NCBI RefSeq assembly: GCF_000686945.1 | Contig: NZ_KK366041.1 | Span: 21,685 to 85,684, forward strand | From: Selenomonas sp. AE3005 | GTDB taxonomy: Bacteria; Bacillota; Negativicutes; Selenomonadales; Selenomonadaceae | Length of the DNA stretch: 64,000 bases | Reading direction: 5' to 3' | In this document: piece by piece, positions 17,071-26,390 of the stretch | Layout: each line of letters starts with the position of its first letter | Numbering within the stretch: position 1 is the first letter of the stretch | Program-made: the position numbers and the translations under genes | The notes under the pieces: generated by a model | Seen by the model: the letters and a program-made list of their open reading frames with translations, nothing else | Databases searched by the model: none | Told to the model about the DNA's origin: nothing

Positions 17071-17907
17071 ATGACAATCCAACCTCATGAGGAAGGCATT
17101 TCCATCAGCACCCTGATGGAGCGCCTGAAACTCAGCCGCAATTATATAACCCGCAATATTACCCACTGCGTGAAGCACCTGGAGGCCTCGCCGTCCAAAG
17201 GCGCCCGCGTGCTCTTTGACGCCGGCATGCTCCGCAGCTATCTCGTCAATATGGCCCAATTCACCCGTCAGACCAAGCGTATCAACATTAACTGCGAACT
17301 GGAAAAATATTTGACCGCTAATCCTGACATAAAAAAAGACTCTGTCGATATGACAGAGTTCCTGGGCAATATCCCCGATATGAAAACTATTAAACGCAGC
17401 GAACTGCCGGCCGTAACCTTAAACCCTTTTGACTTCTGGGACCTGCCGTTGATTTTCCCCAAGGAATATACGCAGGGCAACGAAGCCAGCGATGCCCCGA
17501 TAAAAACAACGGAATGCTGCTACCGTGATATGTTCAGGGCCGGCGCTATAAAAATCCAGCTGGGCACGCAAAAGACGATGTTCTATATACCCAGTGCTCC
17601 TAACGTGGCTGACATACCGCTGCAAATGCTCCTGCAGACTCCCGTAAACCTTGAAGACAATTATTTAGTCCCGGCAGACTGGGAGCCCTTTTATCAGGGA
17701 GCCAATGCTCCCAAGGCCCGCGTATTAGACCTGCCAACCGTCAACATCAAAATCAGAGGCGAACTTGATGAGTACAACTGGCAATATATAGATTCGGCCC
17801 TGCGCAAGGTGTTTATGGTTGACAAAATCCAAAGCCGCCGCGCCGATGAGCGCCGTGGATTCGTCTCCATAACCTACAAAGCCCGCATTCCCCATCCTAG
17901 ACAATGA
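17071..17907 (+). CDS. Helix-turn-helix protein, 278 residues
   Basis: ATG at 17071 preceded by AAAGGACG; an ATG 11 codons earlier lacks a site. Residues 8-30 (GISISTLMERLKLSRNYITR) read as a helix-turn-helix, followed by a winged-looking stretch. The rest (about 100-278) is an unrecognised alpha/beta domain ending NWQYIDSALRKVF...RGFVSITYKARIP. Divergent from the accessory run and separated from it by its promoter, so it may regulate that run, but no binding evidence exists. The palindromic element copy C is its terminator. Confidence 0.55.
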   Translation: MTIQPHEEGISISTLMERLKLSRNYITRNITHCVKHLEASPSKGARVLFDAGMLRSYLVNMAQFTRQTKRININCELEKYLTANPDIKKDSVDMTEFLGNIPDMKTIKRSELPAVTLNPFDFWDLPLIFPKEYTQGNEASDAPIKTTECCYRDMFRAGAIKIQLGTQKTMFYIPSAPNVADIPLQMLLQTPVNLEDNYLVPADWEPFYQGANAPKARVLDLPTVNIKIRGELDEYNWQYIDSALRKVFMVDKIQSRRADERRGFVSITYKARIPHPRQ

Positions 17908-17921
17908 AATAAGCAACTAAT

Positions 17922-17991
17922 GACAAAGAGGGCGGCTGACAGGTCAAAATTTTGACTAGTCAGCCGCCCTTTTTGTCATTTTTCCAGCCGT
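17922..17991. repeat. Palindromic intergenic element, copy C (terminator)
   Basis: Arms 17922-17940 and 17959-17977 pair at 18 of 19 positions (core GGCGGCTGAC/GTCAGCCGCC), with an A-rich left flank and a T-run right flank. It therefore looks like a bidirectional terminator for the HTH gene. The 3' flank GTCATTTTTCCAGCCGT matches the one beside copy B. Confidence 0.8.
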
Positions 17992-18117
17992 GTGGATTGT
18001 CAGACTAAATCCCATAACCTAAAGAATTTACGCTTAAAGAAAAATTTTTCTTATGGTAAAACGGGAATAAATGGATTATAATTTAGCCATTATGCGACTT
18101 TACGGAGATGAGCGATT

Positions 18118-18954
18118 TTGAATAAAGAAAATAACTACCGCCTGCTTTCCCTTGATATGGATGGAACCCTGCTTAATTCTGCCAAACAGATTCCTGACGA
18201 GACAGCAGCGGCTATTAAACAGCTAATGAAACGTGGTGCCGAGGTCGTCGTCGGCACAGGGCGCGGTCTGGCGGAACTTGCCGACTACCGTGAGGCCTTT
18301 AAAGGCATGAACTATGGCCTGCTGGTAAGCGGCGGCCTGATTTATGACTTTCAACAGGAAAAACCCGTGACCATGCATACACTATCCTTAGCACAATGCC
18401 AGCGCTTATTAGAGGCTGCCGCCGAGGAAGATGCTATGGTACATATTCTTACCGTACATGATTCCGTAGCCCGCGAACAGGATATTTTTCATATGGAAGA
18501 TTTTTCCATGAGCGTCTATCAGGATATGTATGAACGAATCTGCGACCGGCAGGAAGATTTAAACCGCTACGTTCAGGAACACGCCGATGAAATTCTAAAA
18601 ATCAACCTTTACCATCGTTCTACGGCATCACGTGAACGCAGCAGCCAGCGCCTTGCAGGCCTGGGAATGAACCTTGTACTGGCAGAAATAACCGGCCTGG
18701 AGGCCTCTCCTGCAGGCATAACCAAAGCCAGCGGTCTCAAAGAACTCTGCAGCTTGCTGAATATCCCTCTTGCAGCTACCGTTGCCGTGGGCGATGCCCC
18801 GAATGATTTTGAAATTCTGCAAGCAGCCGGACTAGCTGCCGCTATGGGAAATGCCACCGACGCCATCAAAGAAATCTGCGATGTGGTCGTGAGCGACAAT
18901 GACCATAACGGCGTTCTGGATGTAATCAATCGCTATTTTTTCACAGACCGCTAA
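18118..18954 (+). CDS. Cof-type HAD-IIB hydrolase
   Basis: 278 residues. HAD motif I LLSLDMDGTLLN (nucleophile Asp), motif II VVVGTGRG, motif III Lys in ITKASGLKEL, motif IV VAVGDAPNDFEIL. The cap between motifs II and III fits the Cof/YbjI type, soluble sugar-phosphate or cofactor phosphatases. The start is a TTG at 18118 with GGAG about ten bases upstream; the nearby ATG at 18107 runs into a stop after four codons. A TATAAT hexamer lies about 40 bases upstream. Stand-alone gene. Confidence 0.8.
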   Translation: MNKENNYRLLSLDMDGTLLNSAKQIPDETAAAIKQLMKRGAEVVVGTGRGLAELADYREAFKGMNYGLLVSGGLIYDFQQEKPVTMHTLSLAQCQRLLEAAAEEDAMVHILTVHDSVAREQDIFHMEDFSMSVYQDMYERICDRQEDLNRYVQEHADEILKINLYHRSTASRERSSQRLAGLGMNLVLAEITGLEASPAGITKASGLKELCSLLNIPLAATVAVGDAPNDFEILQAAGLAAAMGNATDAIKEICDVVVSDNDHNGVLDVINRYFFTDR

Positions 18955-18956
18955 AA

Positions 18957-19136
18957 TCAGTTCGTTAAAAAATTCCGCAGTGCTGCCGCGGCCGGTGACA
19001 AGTGGCGGCCATGCGGAAATACCAGTGCAATACCATCGGAAATGGCCGGCGAGAACCGCTTGACCGCAATATTTTGCAGGTTAAATGCCGCCAGTTCCTT
19101 TTCCATCAGCAAGGACACACCAGCACCGGCAGCGAA
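18957..19136 (-). pseudogene. 3' remnant of a LysR-type regulator gene
   Basis: The minus strand encodes DLIFAAGAGVSLLMEKELAAF, then RFSPAISDGIALVFPHGRHL and SPAAAALRNFL, ending in a stop at 18957. This order (AAG.GVSLL, later hydrophobic strand, R.LSPAA..F..F) is typical of the last 60 residues of LysR substrate-binding domains. Upstream the frame runs into sequence that belongs to the tannase-like gene on the other strand, so the remaining three quarters of the regulator, including its DNA-binding part, are gone. Confidence 0.6.
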
Positions 19137-20645
19137 AATCAAATCACTTACAGCCTCGACTTCGATGCCAGCCAAAACTACACCGAGGAAAGCAAGACCA
19201 TCAACGGTCATGTGGTCAAATATCGGGCTTATCGGAATGTGGTTTATGCAGCCCATCCGAAAAACAAAGATGCCCAGTCCATGAATATCTTTATCCCGGC
19301 AGCTTATTTTGACAACGGCCAGATAAATGATTATACGAAAAAAACCGCCCCCATCTTCATGCCCAATGGCGTAGGCGGTTATATGCCAGGCAAAGCTGAG
19401 GAACCTTCGGAAAAAGACCATCATGGTGATGGCGCTAATGCAGCTCTGGTGGCTTTATCCAAAGGCTATGTCGTAGCTGCTCCGGCTATCCGCGGACGCA
19501 CCACCATCGGTGCAGATGGTAAGACCTATGTCGGCAAAGCCCCGGCCCTTATTGTAGATTATAAGGCGGCTGTGCGCTACCTGCGACATAACAAAAATCG
19601 CCTGCCCGCCGGTGACACGGAAAAAATCATTTCCAACGGCACCAGCGCAGGCGGTGCCTTGTCTGCACTTTTGGGCGCAACGGGCAATGCCAAAGAATAT
19701 GAACCATACCTTAAAGAAATCGGCGCAGCAGATGAACGAGACGATATTTTTGCCTCCAGCGATTACTGCCCCATCACCAATCTGGAACATGCCGATATGG
19801 CCTACGAGTGGATGTTCAACGGCGTCAATACCTATTATATGGCCATGTGGCAGCTCCAGGATTTAGCGAAGCGCGGCATGAACGTTCCCGGCGGCCAGAC
19901 GGGCAAACCTGGCCTGCCGCCAAAAGCACCTGATGCTAATGCTGCCAATAATCCTACAGCCAGCAAGCAGGAAGTACAGATGACCAAAGAGGAAATCGCC
20001 ATTTCCAAAGTACTTAAAGATGCTTTCCCGGCCTATGTCAACAGCCTGCAGCTGAAAGATGAACAGGGAAATCTGCTGACCTTGGATAAAGACGGCCACG
20101 GCTCTTTCCGCGATTACATCAAAGGCAAATATATGCAATCGGCACAGGACGCGTTGAGCCGCGGCCTTGATGTTTCCTCTGGCTGGGTAAAGGTGAAAAA
20201 CGGCAAAGTCGTAGATGTGGATTTGGACGCCTATCCTGCCGCAGCCACGCGCATGAAAGCTGCACCGGCCTTTGACAAGCTGAATTTAAGTTCCGCGGAA
20301 AATGACGAATTCGGCTCCGAAAACAATACTCCCAGGCATTTTTCTGCTATCTCCAAGCAGTACGAAAGTAAAACCGGAGAAATGGCCGACAGCGAAACCA
20401 TAAAACTCATGAATCCCATGAATTTTATCGGCAATGGTAAAGCCGTGACCGCCAAACACTTCCGCATTCGCCATGGCGCCATTGACCGCGATACGGCACT
20501 GGCAATTCCGGCCATTCTGGCATTGAAACTGCAGAACAGCGGTGTAGATGTGAATTTCTACTCGCCCTGGAACCGCAGCCATGCCGGTGACTACGACCTG
20601 CCGGAACTCTTTAATTGGATAGACAGCATTTGCAAGGCAAAATAA
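19002..20645 (+). pseudogene. Tannase/feruloyl-esterase-like alpha/beta hydrolase, 5'-truncated
   Basis: The open frame is 547 codons, but the first 44 are the antisense of the LysR remnant; homology-like sequence begins at about 19131 (NQITYSLDFDASQNY). The body has the alpha/beta hydrolase nucleophile elbow ISNGTSAGGALSALLG, an upstream GYVVAAPAIRGR segment and a late FRIRHGAIDRDTAL that could hold the catalytic His and Asp. The size and order fit bacterial subtype-B tannase-like esterases, which are normally exported. Here there is no signal peptide, no ribosome site at the GTG at 19002, and no promoter, so the gene is probably silent or yields a cytoplasmic remnant. Confidence 0.6.
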
Positions 20646-20660
20646 CCCCATAAATAACTC

Positions 20661-20766
20661 AAACAGCCAGTATACGAAAATGTAGAGCCCCCTATAAGTT
20701 AGATTTTTGTCTAACTTATAGGGGGCTCTACAGTCACTACAAGTCGAACTGGCTGTTTTTTTTATA
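20661..20766 (+). terminator. Terminator stem with a second palindrome inserted
   Basis: Outer arms ACAGCCAGT (20663-20671) and ACTGGCTGT (20748-20756), followed by a run of T, form a standard terminator stem. The 76 bases between them hold a separate perfect 23-bp inverted repeat (20681-20732). With A-runs on the other side it could also serve the transporter gene from the opposite strand. Confidence 0.7.
20681..20732. repeat. Perfect 23-bp inverted repeat
   Basis: Left arm 20681-20703 (starting TGTAGAGCCCCC), six-base loop, right arm 20710-20732, no mismatches. It sits inside the loop of a terminator. The shape suggests a MITE-like or REP-like insertion into a pre-existing terminator loop. 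Confidence 0.8.
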
Positions 20767-20771
20767 TTATT

Positions 20772-21989
20772 TTAAGTATGCGGCTGCGCAATCTTTACGG
20801 GGGCGGCTGTCTGATTGCCATAAACTTTCAACGCTGCCGCAATCAGCAGATTCAGCACAAAACAGCCGGCAAAGAAGTAAAGCGTATCGGCATAGCTATG
20901 GGTGTGTTCCCAGAACCACGAAACAATAGTCGGCCCCACGACACCGGCCACACCCCAAGCCGTAAGCACCCGGCCATGAATGGCACTGAGCTCCCTGGTG
21001 CCGAAAATATCCGAAAGATAAGCCGGCATACAGGAGAAACCGCCGCCATAGCAGCTGATAATCAGGAATACCAGCATCTGAAAGAGCATGGCATCACGGG
21101 TTCCCGCCAAAAGCCAGAACGCCGCTACTTCCAGCGCAAAGAAGGCCATATAGGTAAGCCCGCGGCCCAGATAATCCGAAAGCGTTGACCAAAGGATACG
21201 CCCGCCGCCATTCAACAAACCGATAATGCCCACCATGGACGCCGCCTGTGCTGCATCCATGCCGGTGACCTGCTGCGCCATGGGCGAGGCTACGGCCAAC
21301 AGGCCAATACCGCAAGTGATATTGACAAAGAACACCCACCAGAGCGCCCCGAACTGCCAGGTTTTGATGGCCTCAGCTGCCGTAACCCCATGCTGCAGTT
21401 TTTTCACGGCTGCACTGCCCTCCGGCATGATCGGCGGTTTCAAATACATAGCCGCTGCCCCAATCAGCACCATATAGACCGTACCGAGAATCAGGAAATT
21501 TTCGACCAGGCCAAACTGTGCCGTCAGATACTGCATAACCGGCCCGGCAATCAACGCCGCAAAGCCAAAGCCCATAATGGCAAGGCCCGTGGCAAAACCG
21601 CGGTGATTTGGAAAATACTTGACCAAAGTGGATACCGGCGTGATATAGCCAACTCCCAAGCCAATACCACCAATCACACCATAGAAAAGATACAACAACG
21701 GCAAGCTGTGCAGATGGAGTGCCAGCGCTGTGCCAAACATGCCCGAACCAAAGAACAGCATCGAAAGCAGGCCGCTTTTCTTCGGGCCATGTTTTTCCAC
21801 AAACCGCCCCAGGAAACCGGCAGACATGCCCAAAAACAGAATAGCCAAAGAAAACGTCCAGGTCGTCTCCGACAGGGTAAAGCCCATTTCCGCCATAATG
21901 GGACGGGTTAAAACACTCCAGGCATAGACACTGCCGATGGAAATATGAATGCCCACGGCAGCCAAAGCAATCAGCCAACGATTCCGCAT
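20772..21989 (-). CDS. OFA-family MFS transporter (oxalate/formate antiporter-like)
   Basis: 405 residues from ATG 21989 (MRNRWLIALAAVGIH), with AAAGGG upstream. Twelve hydrophobic segments. The N-terminal SIGSVYAWSVLTRPIM and the VKYFPNHRGFATGLA loop are characteristic of the OFA group, which exchanges or imports oxalate, formate or similar small acids across the inner membrane. An intrinsic terminator and a probable ZTP riboswitch precede it, tying it to one-carbon/purine status; formate as substrate would fit that control. The frame stays open 20 codons further upstream but without a ribosome site. Confidence 0.8.
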   Translation of the reverse strand: MRNRWLIALAAVGIHISIGSVYAWSVLTRPIMAEMGFTLSETTWTFSLAILFLGMSAGFLGRFVEKHGPKKSGLLSMLFFGSGMFGTALALHLHSLPLLYLFYGVIGGIGLGVGYITPVSTLVKYFPNHRGFATGLAIMGFGFAALIAGPVMQYLTAQFGLVENFLILGTVYMVLIGAAAMYLKPPIMPEGSAAVKKLQHGVTAAEAIKTWQFGALWWVFFVNITCGIGLLAVASPMAQQVTGMDAAQAASMVGIIGLLNGGGRILWSTLSDYLGRGLTYMAFFALEVAAFWLLAGTRDAMLFQMLVFLIISCYGGGFSCMPAYLSDIFGTRELSAIHGRVLTAWGVAGVVGPTIVSWFWEHTHSYADTLYFFAGCFVLNLLIAAALKVYGNQTAAPVKIAQPHT

Positions 21990-22052
21990 AAGAAACACCC
22001 TTTCTGCTGTATAAACAGCAACCGAAAAGAGATTTTCGCCAGCGGACAAAAC

Positions 22053-22086
22053 AAAAACCGCCTGGACAAAATCTCTGCCCAGACGG
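22053..22086 (-). terminator. Regulated intrinsic terminator of the riboswitch
   Basis: On the minus strand CCGTCTGGGCA pairs with TGTCCAGGCGG, followed by TTTTTG. The left arm is the conserved 3' strand of the aptamer, so ligand binding and terminator formation exclude each other, predicting read-through when ligand is bound. Confidence 0.7.
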
Positions 22087-22143
22087 TCGGCTTATCTAAC
22101 CATGCAGTGCATGTGGTCATTTCCACTAATCCGTCAGCCCTGC
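22077..22143 (-). promoter_or_regulatory. Probable ZTP (pfl) riboswitch aptamer
   Basis: The minus-strand leader contains GGGCTGACGG, a GTGGAAATGACCAC hairpin, a CATG...CATGG element, and ends GCCGACCGTCTGGGCA. The last block matches the hallmark CCGCCUGGGC of the pfl motif, which senses the purine intermediate ZTP/ZMP as a sign of low 10-formyl-tetrahydrofolate. The GGGGAGC joining segment usual in the family is poorly matched here (GCACTGC), which lowers certainty. Position between promoter and transporter supports a cis-regulatory RNA. Confidence 0.6.
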
Positions 22144-22166
22144 ATAGCTTATTTACTTTTTCTGCT

Positions 22167-22195
22167 AGTATAACCGCTTTCTCCTGACATGTCAA
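22167..22195 (-). promoter_or_regulatory. Promoter of the riboswitch/transporter unit
   Basis: Minus strand TTGACA (22195-22190), 17-base spacer, TATACT (22172-22167). The start point would fall about 20 bases before the aptamer. Confidence 0.75.
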
Positions 22196-22229
22196 GATGG
22201 CAAAAAGTGGTAATGCGGCAGAAAAATTT

Positions 22230-22266
22230 TGTAATACTTGACATTATCAAGCGTATGTATAGACAA
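22230..22266 (+). promoter_or_regulatory. Promoter region shared with other double-glycine peptide genes
   Basis: TGTAATACTT (22230-22239) is followed 22 bases on by CGTATGTATA (22252-22261). The same pair, 21 bases apart, precedes the peptide gene at 54786. An imperfect palindrome CTTGACATTATCAAG overlaps the first block, suggesting an operator or a dedicated activator site. Confidence 0.5.
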
Positions 22267-22310
22267 AGGTAAACAAAGTCAACTAAACACACAGAAGGGA
22301 GATGTCAAAA

Positions 22311-22478
22311 ATGATGGACAAGAAAGAACTTAGCGTAAGAGAACTTATCACGATTGCCGGCGGCAGCGAAGGGATTGTCAAACGCTATCCACTGACCCCT
22401 CCCCCCAACGAATATCCTAACCATCCCCCACTTAATCCTGATAACATACATCCCGTACCCCCGTTCCCTGCTATTTAA
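22311..22478 (+). CDS. Double-glycine-leader peptide, proline-rich, 55 residues
   Basis: Begins MMDKKELSVRELITIAGG, a classic leader with the ELxxI-AGG pattern cut by C39-type peptidase ABC exporters after the second Gly (residue 18). The predicted mature part is 37 residues and very rich in Pro and Asn (SEGIVKRYPLTPPPNEYP, then HPPLNPDNIHPVPPF). There is no Cys, so no disulfide or lanthionine. AAGGGAG lies about ten bases before the ATG. The upstream 60 bases and leader are duplicated in front of the next peptide gene. Role unknown: a bacteriocin-like or signalling peptide is inferred. Confidence 0.65.
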   Translation: MMDKKELSVRELITIAGGSEGIVKRYPLTPPPNEYPNHPPLNPDNIHPVPPFPAI

Positions 22479-22530
22479 TATAGGAAATAGCTAACTGATT
22501 AAAAAGCTATAACCGGCAAAAATATTTAAA

Positions 22531-22595
22531 GTCAACTAAGCACAATGAAAGGAGTTGTCAAAAATGTTGGACAAGAAAGAACTTAATTCCATGGA
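22531..22595 (+). repeat. Duplicated 5' region and leader of the peptide genes
   Basis: Similar to 22278-22345. Both carry AGTCAACTAA, a ribosome site, TGTCAAAAATG and the codons for DKKEL, and then diverge. This shows that the two peptide genes arose by duplication of leader plus upstream region, with unrelated mature parts. Confidence 0.65.
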
Positions 22596-22767
22596 ACTGG
22601 ACATGGTGGCTGGCGGTAATATCTTTGAAGACTTTTTCGATGAAGTCGAAGACGTTGTCGAAGATGTTTGGGACGGCATAAAAGATGTTTCCAGCGAAGT
22701 AGCAAATGCGACCTGGAAGGGCATGAAGGCGGCATACGATGCGATAAATCATCCTATCCAGGAGTAA
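22564..22767 (+). CDS. Double-glycine-leader peptide, acidic helical, 67 residues
   Basis: Leader MLDKKELNSMELDMVAGG, cut expected after residue 18. The mature part (about 49 residues, NIFEDFFDEVEDVVEDVW...) is an acidic amphipathic helix followed by VANATWKGMKAAYDAI, which has small residues suited to helix packing. AAGGAG precedes the ATG by nine bases. No immunity gene is recognisable; a terminator follows at 22808. The peptide resembles unmodified two-peptide bacteriocins in size but its strong negative charge is unlike most of them. Confidence 0.65.
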   Translation: MLDKKELNSMELDMVAGGNIFEDFFDEVEDVVEDVWDGIKDVSSEVANATWKGMKAAYDAINHPIQE

Positions 22768-22807
22768 CAGCCAAATGGATTGGGCTGACCTGTTTAAAAC
22801 TCTAACA

Positions 22808-22846
22808 TAAAAAATCCTGCCATTAAGTGATGACAGGATTTTTTAT
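22808..22846. terminator. Bidirectional terminator
   Basis: AAATCCTG and CAGGATTT arms with A-run left and T-run right. Ends the peptide pair and, from the other strand, the beta-glucosidase operon. Confidence 0.8.
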
Positions 22847-22880
22847 TTCTTGACATGTCAATACTACTATTGCTTAAGGT

Positions 22881-24344
<1,464 letters not shown>

Positions 24345-26219
24345 TTATGCGGGAATAATATCCAGTACTTTATCGCCGGAAAGGTGATTGCCGGTACTCG
24401 GAATCATATCTGCGTAATTGTCAGCGTTGGTAATAACCATTGGTGTCGTAACCGAAAGGCCTTTTTCCTTGATGAAGGAAATGTCAAACTCAATGAGCAA
24501 ATCGCCCTTTTTTACCGTATCACCGCTTTGCACATGCGCTTTGAAACCTTCACCATTGAGTTTTACGGTATCCAGGCCGATGTGGATAAGCAGTTCCGCG
24601 CCATCTTCGCTCTTAAGGCCGATAGCATGGAGGGTTTCAAAGAGCATCATGACCTGACCATCGCAGGGAGCGTAAAGTTTGCCCTCGGTTGGTTCAATGA
24701 CCACACCTTTGCCCATGGCACCGCTGGCAAAAGCCGGGTCAGTACAGGCAGACAGCGTCTTTACTTCGCCCTTGATGGGGCTGCCAAGCTCAAACGGCAG
24801 CGCAGGCAGGGCCTCTTTTTCTTCCGGAACAGGTGCAGCAGTTTCTTCAACCTTTTCTGCAAAGCCGACCACCTGCACCAGGGCAAAAGCGCCAACGAGC
24901 GCGATGGCGGTACCGACAGCAGCACCAGTCAGCGAAGTGGGGTTGGCGGCATTATAAGCATTGGGCACGGTGAGCAAGCCAGCCAATCCGGCAAATGCAT
25001 AGTAGAGCGTGCCAAAGAAGGAGGCTGCCAGGGAACCTGCCGCCGCAGCAACGCAGGCACAGATAAAGGGCTTTTTGAGGGGCAGCGTAATACCATAAAT
25101 AGTAGGTTCCGTGATACCAAAGAGTCCCGTAAGACCGGCGGACATAGCCACGCTTTTGGTCTTTTTGCTCTTACTCTTGAACCAGACGCCGAAGACCGCA
25201 CCAACCTGTGCACAGACAGCAATGCCGCAGAAAGCCTGCAGGGTGGAGAAACCAACCTGTTCAAATTCCGTCAGGAAGATGGGCACAAAAGTCCAATGTA
25301 CACCGAAGATGACGAATACCTGCCAGAATGCACCGAAAACCATAGCGCAAAGCCAGGGCAGATGCGTGTAGAAAGCCTGGAAGGCCGTGGACAGGCCATG
25401 CGCAACACCTGAGGTAATCGGGCCAACCACCAATAACGTAGCCGGCACCATGATAAGGTAACTGCAAAGCGGCACGAAGATGGGCTGCAACACTTCAGGC
25501 AAGTGGCTTTTGAAGAAACGTTCCACATAGACCAATAATGCCAGTACGATAATTGGCGGCAGTACGGTGGACGTGTAGGTGGTTTCTGCCAGCGGCAACA
25601 TCATGAAGGTAAGCGGCTCACCGGCGGCAATACGTCCGGCAATTTCTCCCCAGGAGGGATTCACCAGCGCACAGCAGCACAGTACGGCAAGCAAAGTGTC
25701 TACCTTGAAATACTTGGAACCGGCCAGGGCAATGAGCACCGGCAAGTAGGAAAATGGTGTCCATGACATGTAAGTCAGCACCTGAAAAGTGGTATTTGCC
25801 ACTACATCGGGATAAAGGGCGGTAGCAATAATCAGCGCGCCCTGCAGCAAACCACAGGCAGCCAACACATAGACGATTGGCGATACACAGCCGGAAATCG
25901 CCCCGATAACCGCAGCGGCAATGCCTTTCGTGGCTTTAGAACCACCCTCGCTGTTTTCAAGGTGCAGCATTTCCGCCGCTACATTGTACACATCGGTGAC
26001 ATGTGTGCCGATAACTACCTGGAACTGGCCGCCGCTTTCCACAACGGTGATGACTCCGGCCATGGCACTGACCTTTTCCTTAGCGCCGGCAGGTGTTTCT
26101 TTCAGCACGAGCCGCAAGCGCGTAGCGCAGTGAGCAACTTCCGCGATATTATCCTTGCCGCCTGCGGCAGCGATGATATCGCCGGCCAGCTTTTCATAAT
26201 CTCTGACTTTCGAGGACAT
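24345..26219 (-). CDS. bglF: Beta-glucoside PTS permease, EIIBCA
   Basis: 624 residues with domains in the order B-C-A. IIB: AEVAHCATRLRLVL with the phospho-Cys at about residue 31. IIC: about ten membrane segments, residues 105-460, containing GVHWTFVPIF and GITEPTIYGITLPLKKPF. IIA: residues about 475-624 with DGAELLIHIGLDTVKLNG, the His that receives phosphate from HPr. It imports and phosphorylates aryl- or cellobiose-type beta-glucosides. First gene of the operon, followed after 33 bases by the GH1 enzyme; a good promoter lies 60-90 bases upstream. Confidence 0.92.
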   Translation of the reverse strand: MSSKVRDYEKLAGDIIAAAGGKDNIAEVAHCATRLRLVLKETPAGAKEKVSAMAGVITVVESGGQFQVVIGTHVTDVYNVAAEMLHLENSEGGSKATKGIAAAVIGAISGCVSPIVYVLAACGLLQGALIIATALYPDVVANTTFQVLTYMSWTPFSYLPVLIALAGSKYFKVDTLLAVLCCCALVNPSWGEIAGRIAAGEPLTFMMLPLAETTYTSTVLPPIIVLALLVYVERFFKSHLPEVLQPIFVPLCSYLIMVPATLLVVGPITSGVAHGLSTAFQAFYTHLPWLCAMVFGAFWQVFVIFGVHWTFVPIFLTEFEQVGFSTLQAFCGIAVCAQVGAVFGVWFKSKSKKTKSVAMSAGLTGLFGITEPTIYGITLPLKKPFICACVAAAAGSLAASFFGTLYYAFAGLAGLLTVPNAYNAANPTSLTGAAVGTAIALVGAFALVQVVGFAEKVEETAAPVPEEKEALPALPFELGSPIKGEVKTLSACTDPAFASGAMGKGVVIEPTEGKLYAPCDGQVMMLFETLHAIGLKSEDGAELLIHIGLDTVKLNGEGFKAHVQSGDTVKKGDLLIEFDISFIKEKGLSVTTPMVITNADNYADMIPSTGNHLSGDKVLDIIPA

Positions 26220-26277
26220 ATACCGATCTTCCTTTCATTTCACAAATAATAATTATCAATCCGGCTTACAGCTGACA

Positions 26278-26306
26278 ATATAACACAGCTATATGACGTG
26301 TTTCAA
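26278..26306 (-). promoter_or_regulatory. Promoter of the beta-glucoside operon
   Basis: Minus strand TTGAAA (26306-26301), 17-base spacer, TTATAT (26283-26278). No antiterminator RNA hairpin of the LicT/BglG type is evident in the short leader, in line with control by the RpiR-type protein encoded next door. Confidence 0.65.
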
Positions 26307-26336
26307 TCGGTTTGGTCGCTTTCGGAACGATGTTTA

Positions 26337-26361
26337 CAAAAAAATAGAGCCTTGCGGCTCT
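26337..26361 (-). terminator. Terminator of the RpiR-family gene
   Basis: AGAGCC and GGCTCT arms (26346-26361), four-base loop; on the minus strand it is followed by ATTTTTTT. It separates the regulator from the sugar operon. Confidence 0.8.
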
Positions 26362-26390
26362 GACTGAAACAGTGTTTACAATTATCTGCG

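Noticed and set aside
22181-22862. TTGACATGTCAA palindromes as a regulator site
   Set aside because: At 22190 the sequence is the -35 box of a good promoter and only two partial copies exist here; TTGAC-containing palindromes are expected by chance around -35 elements.
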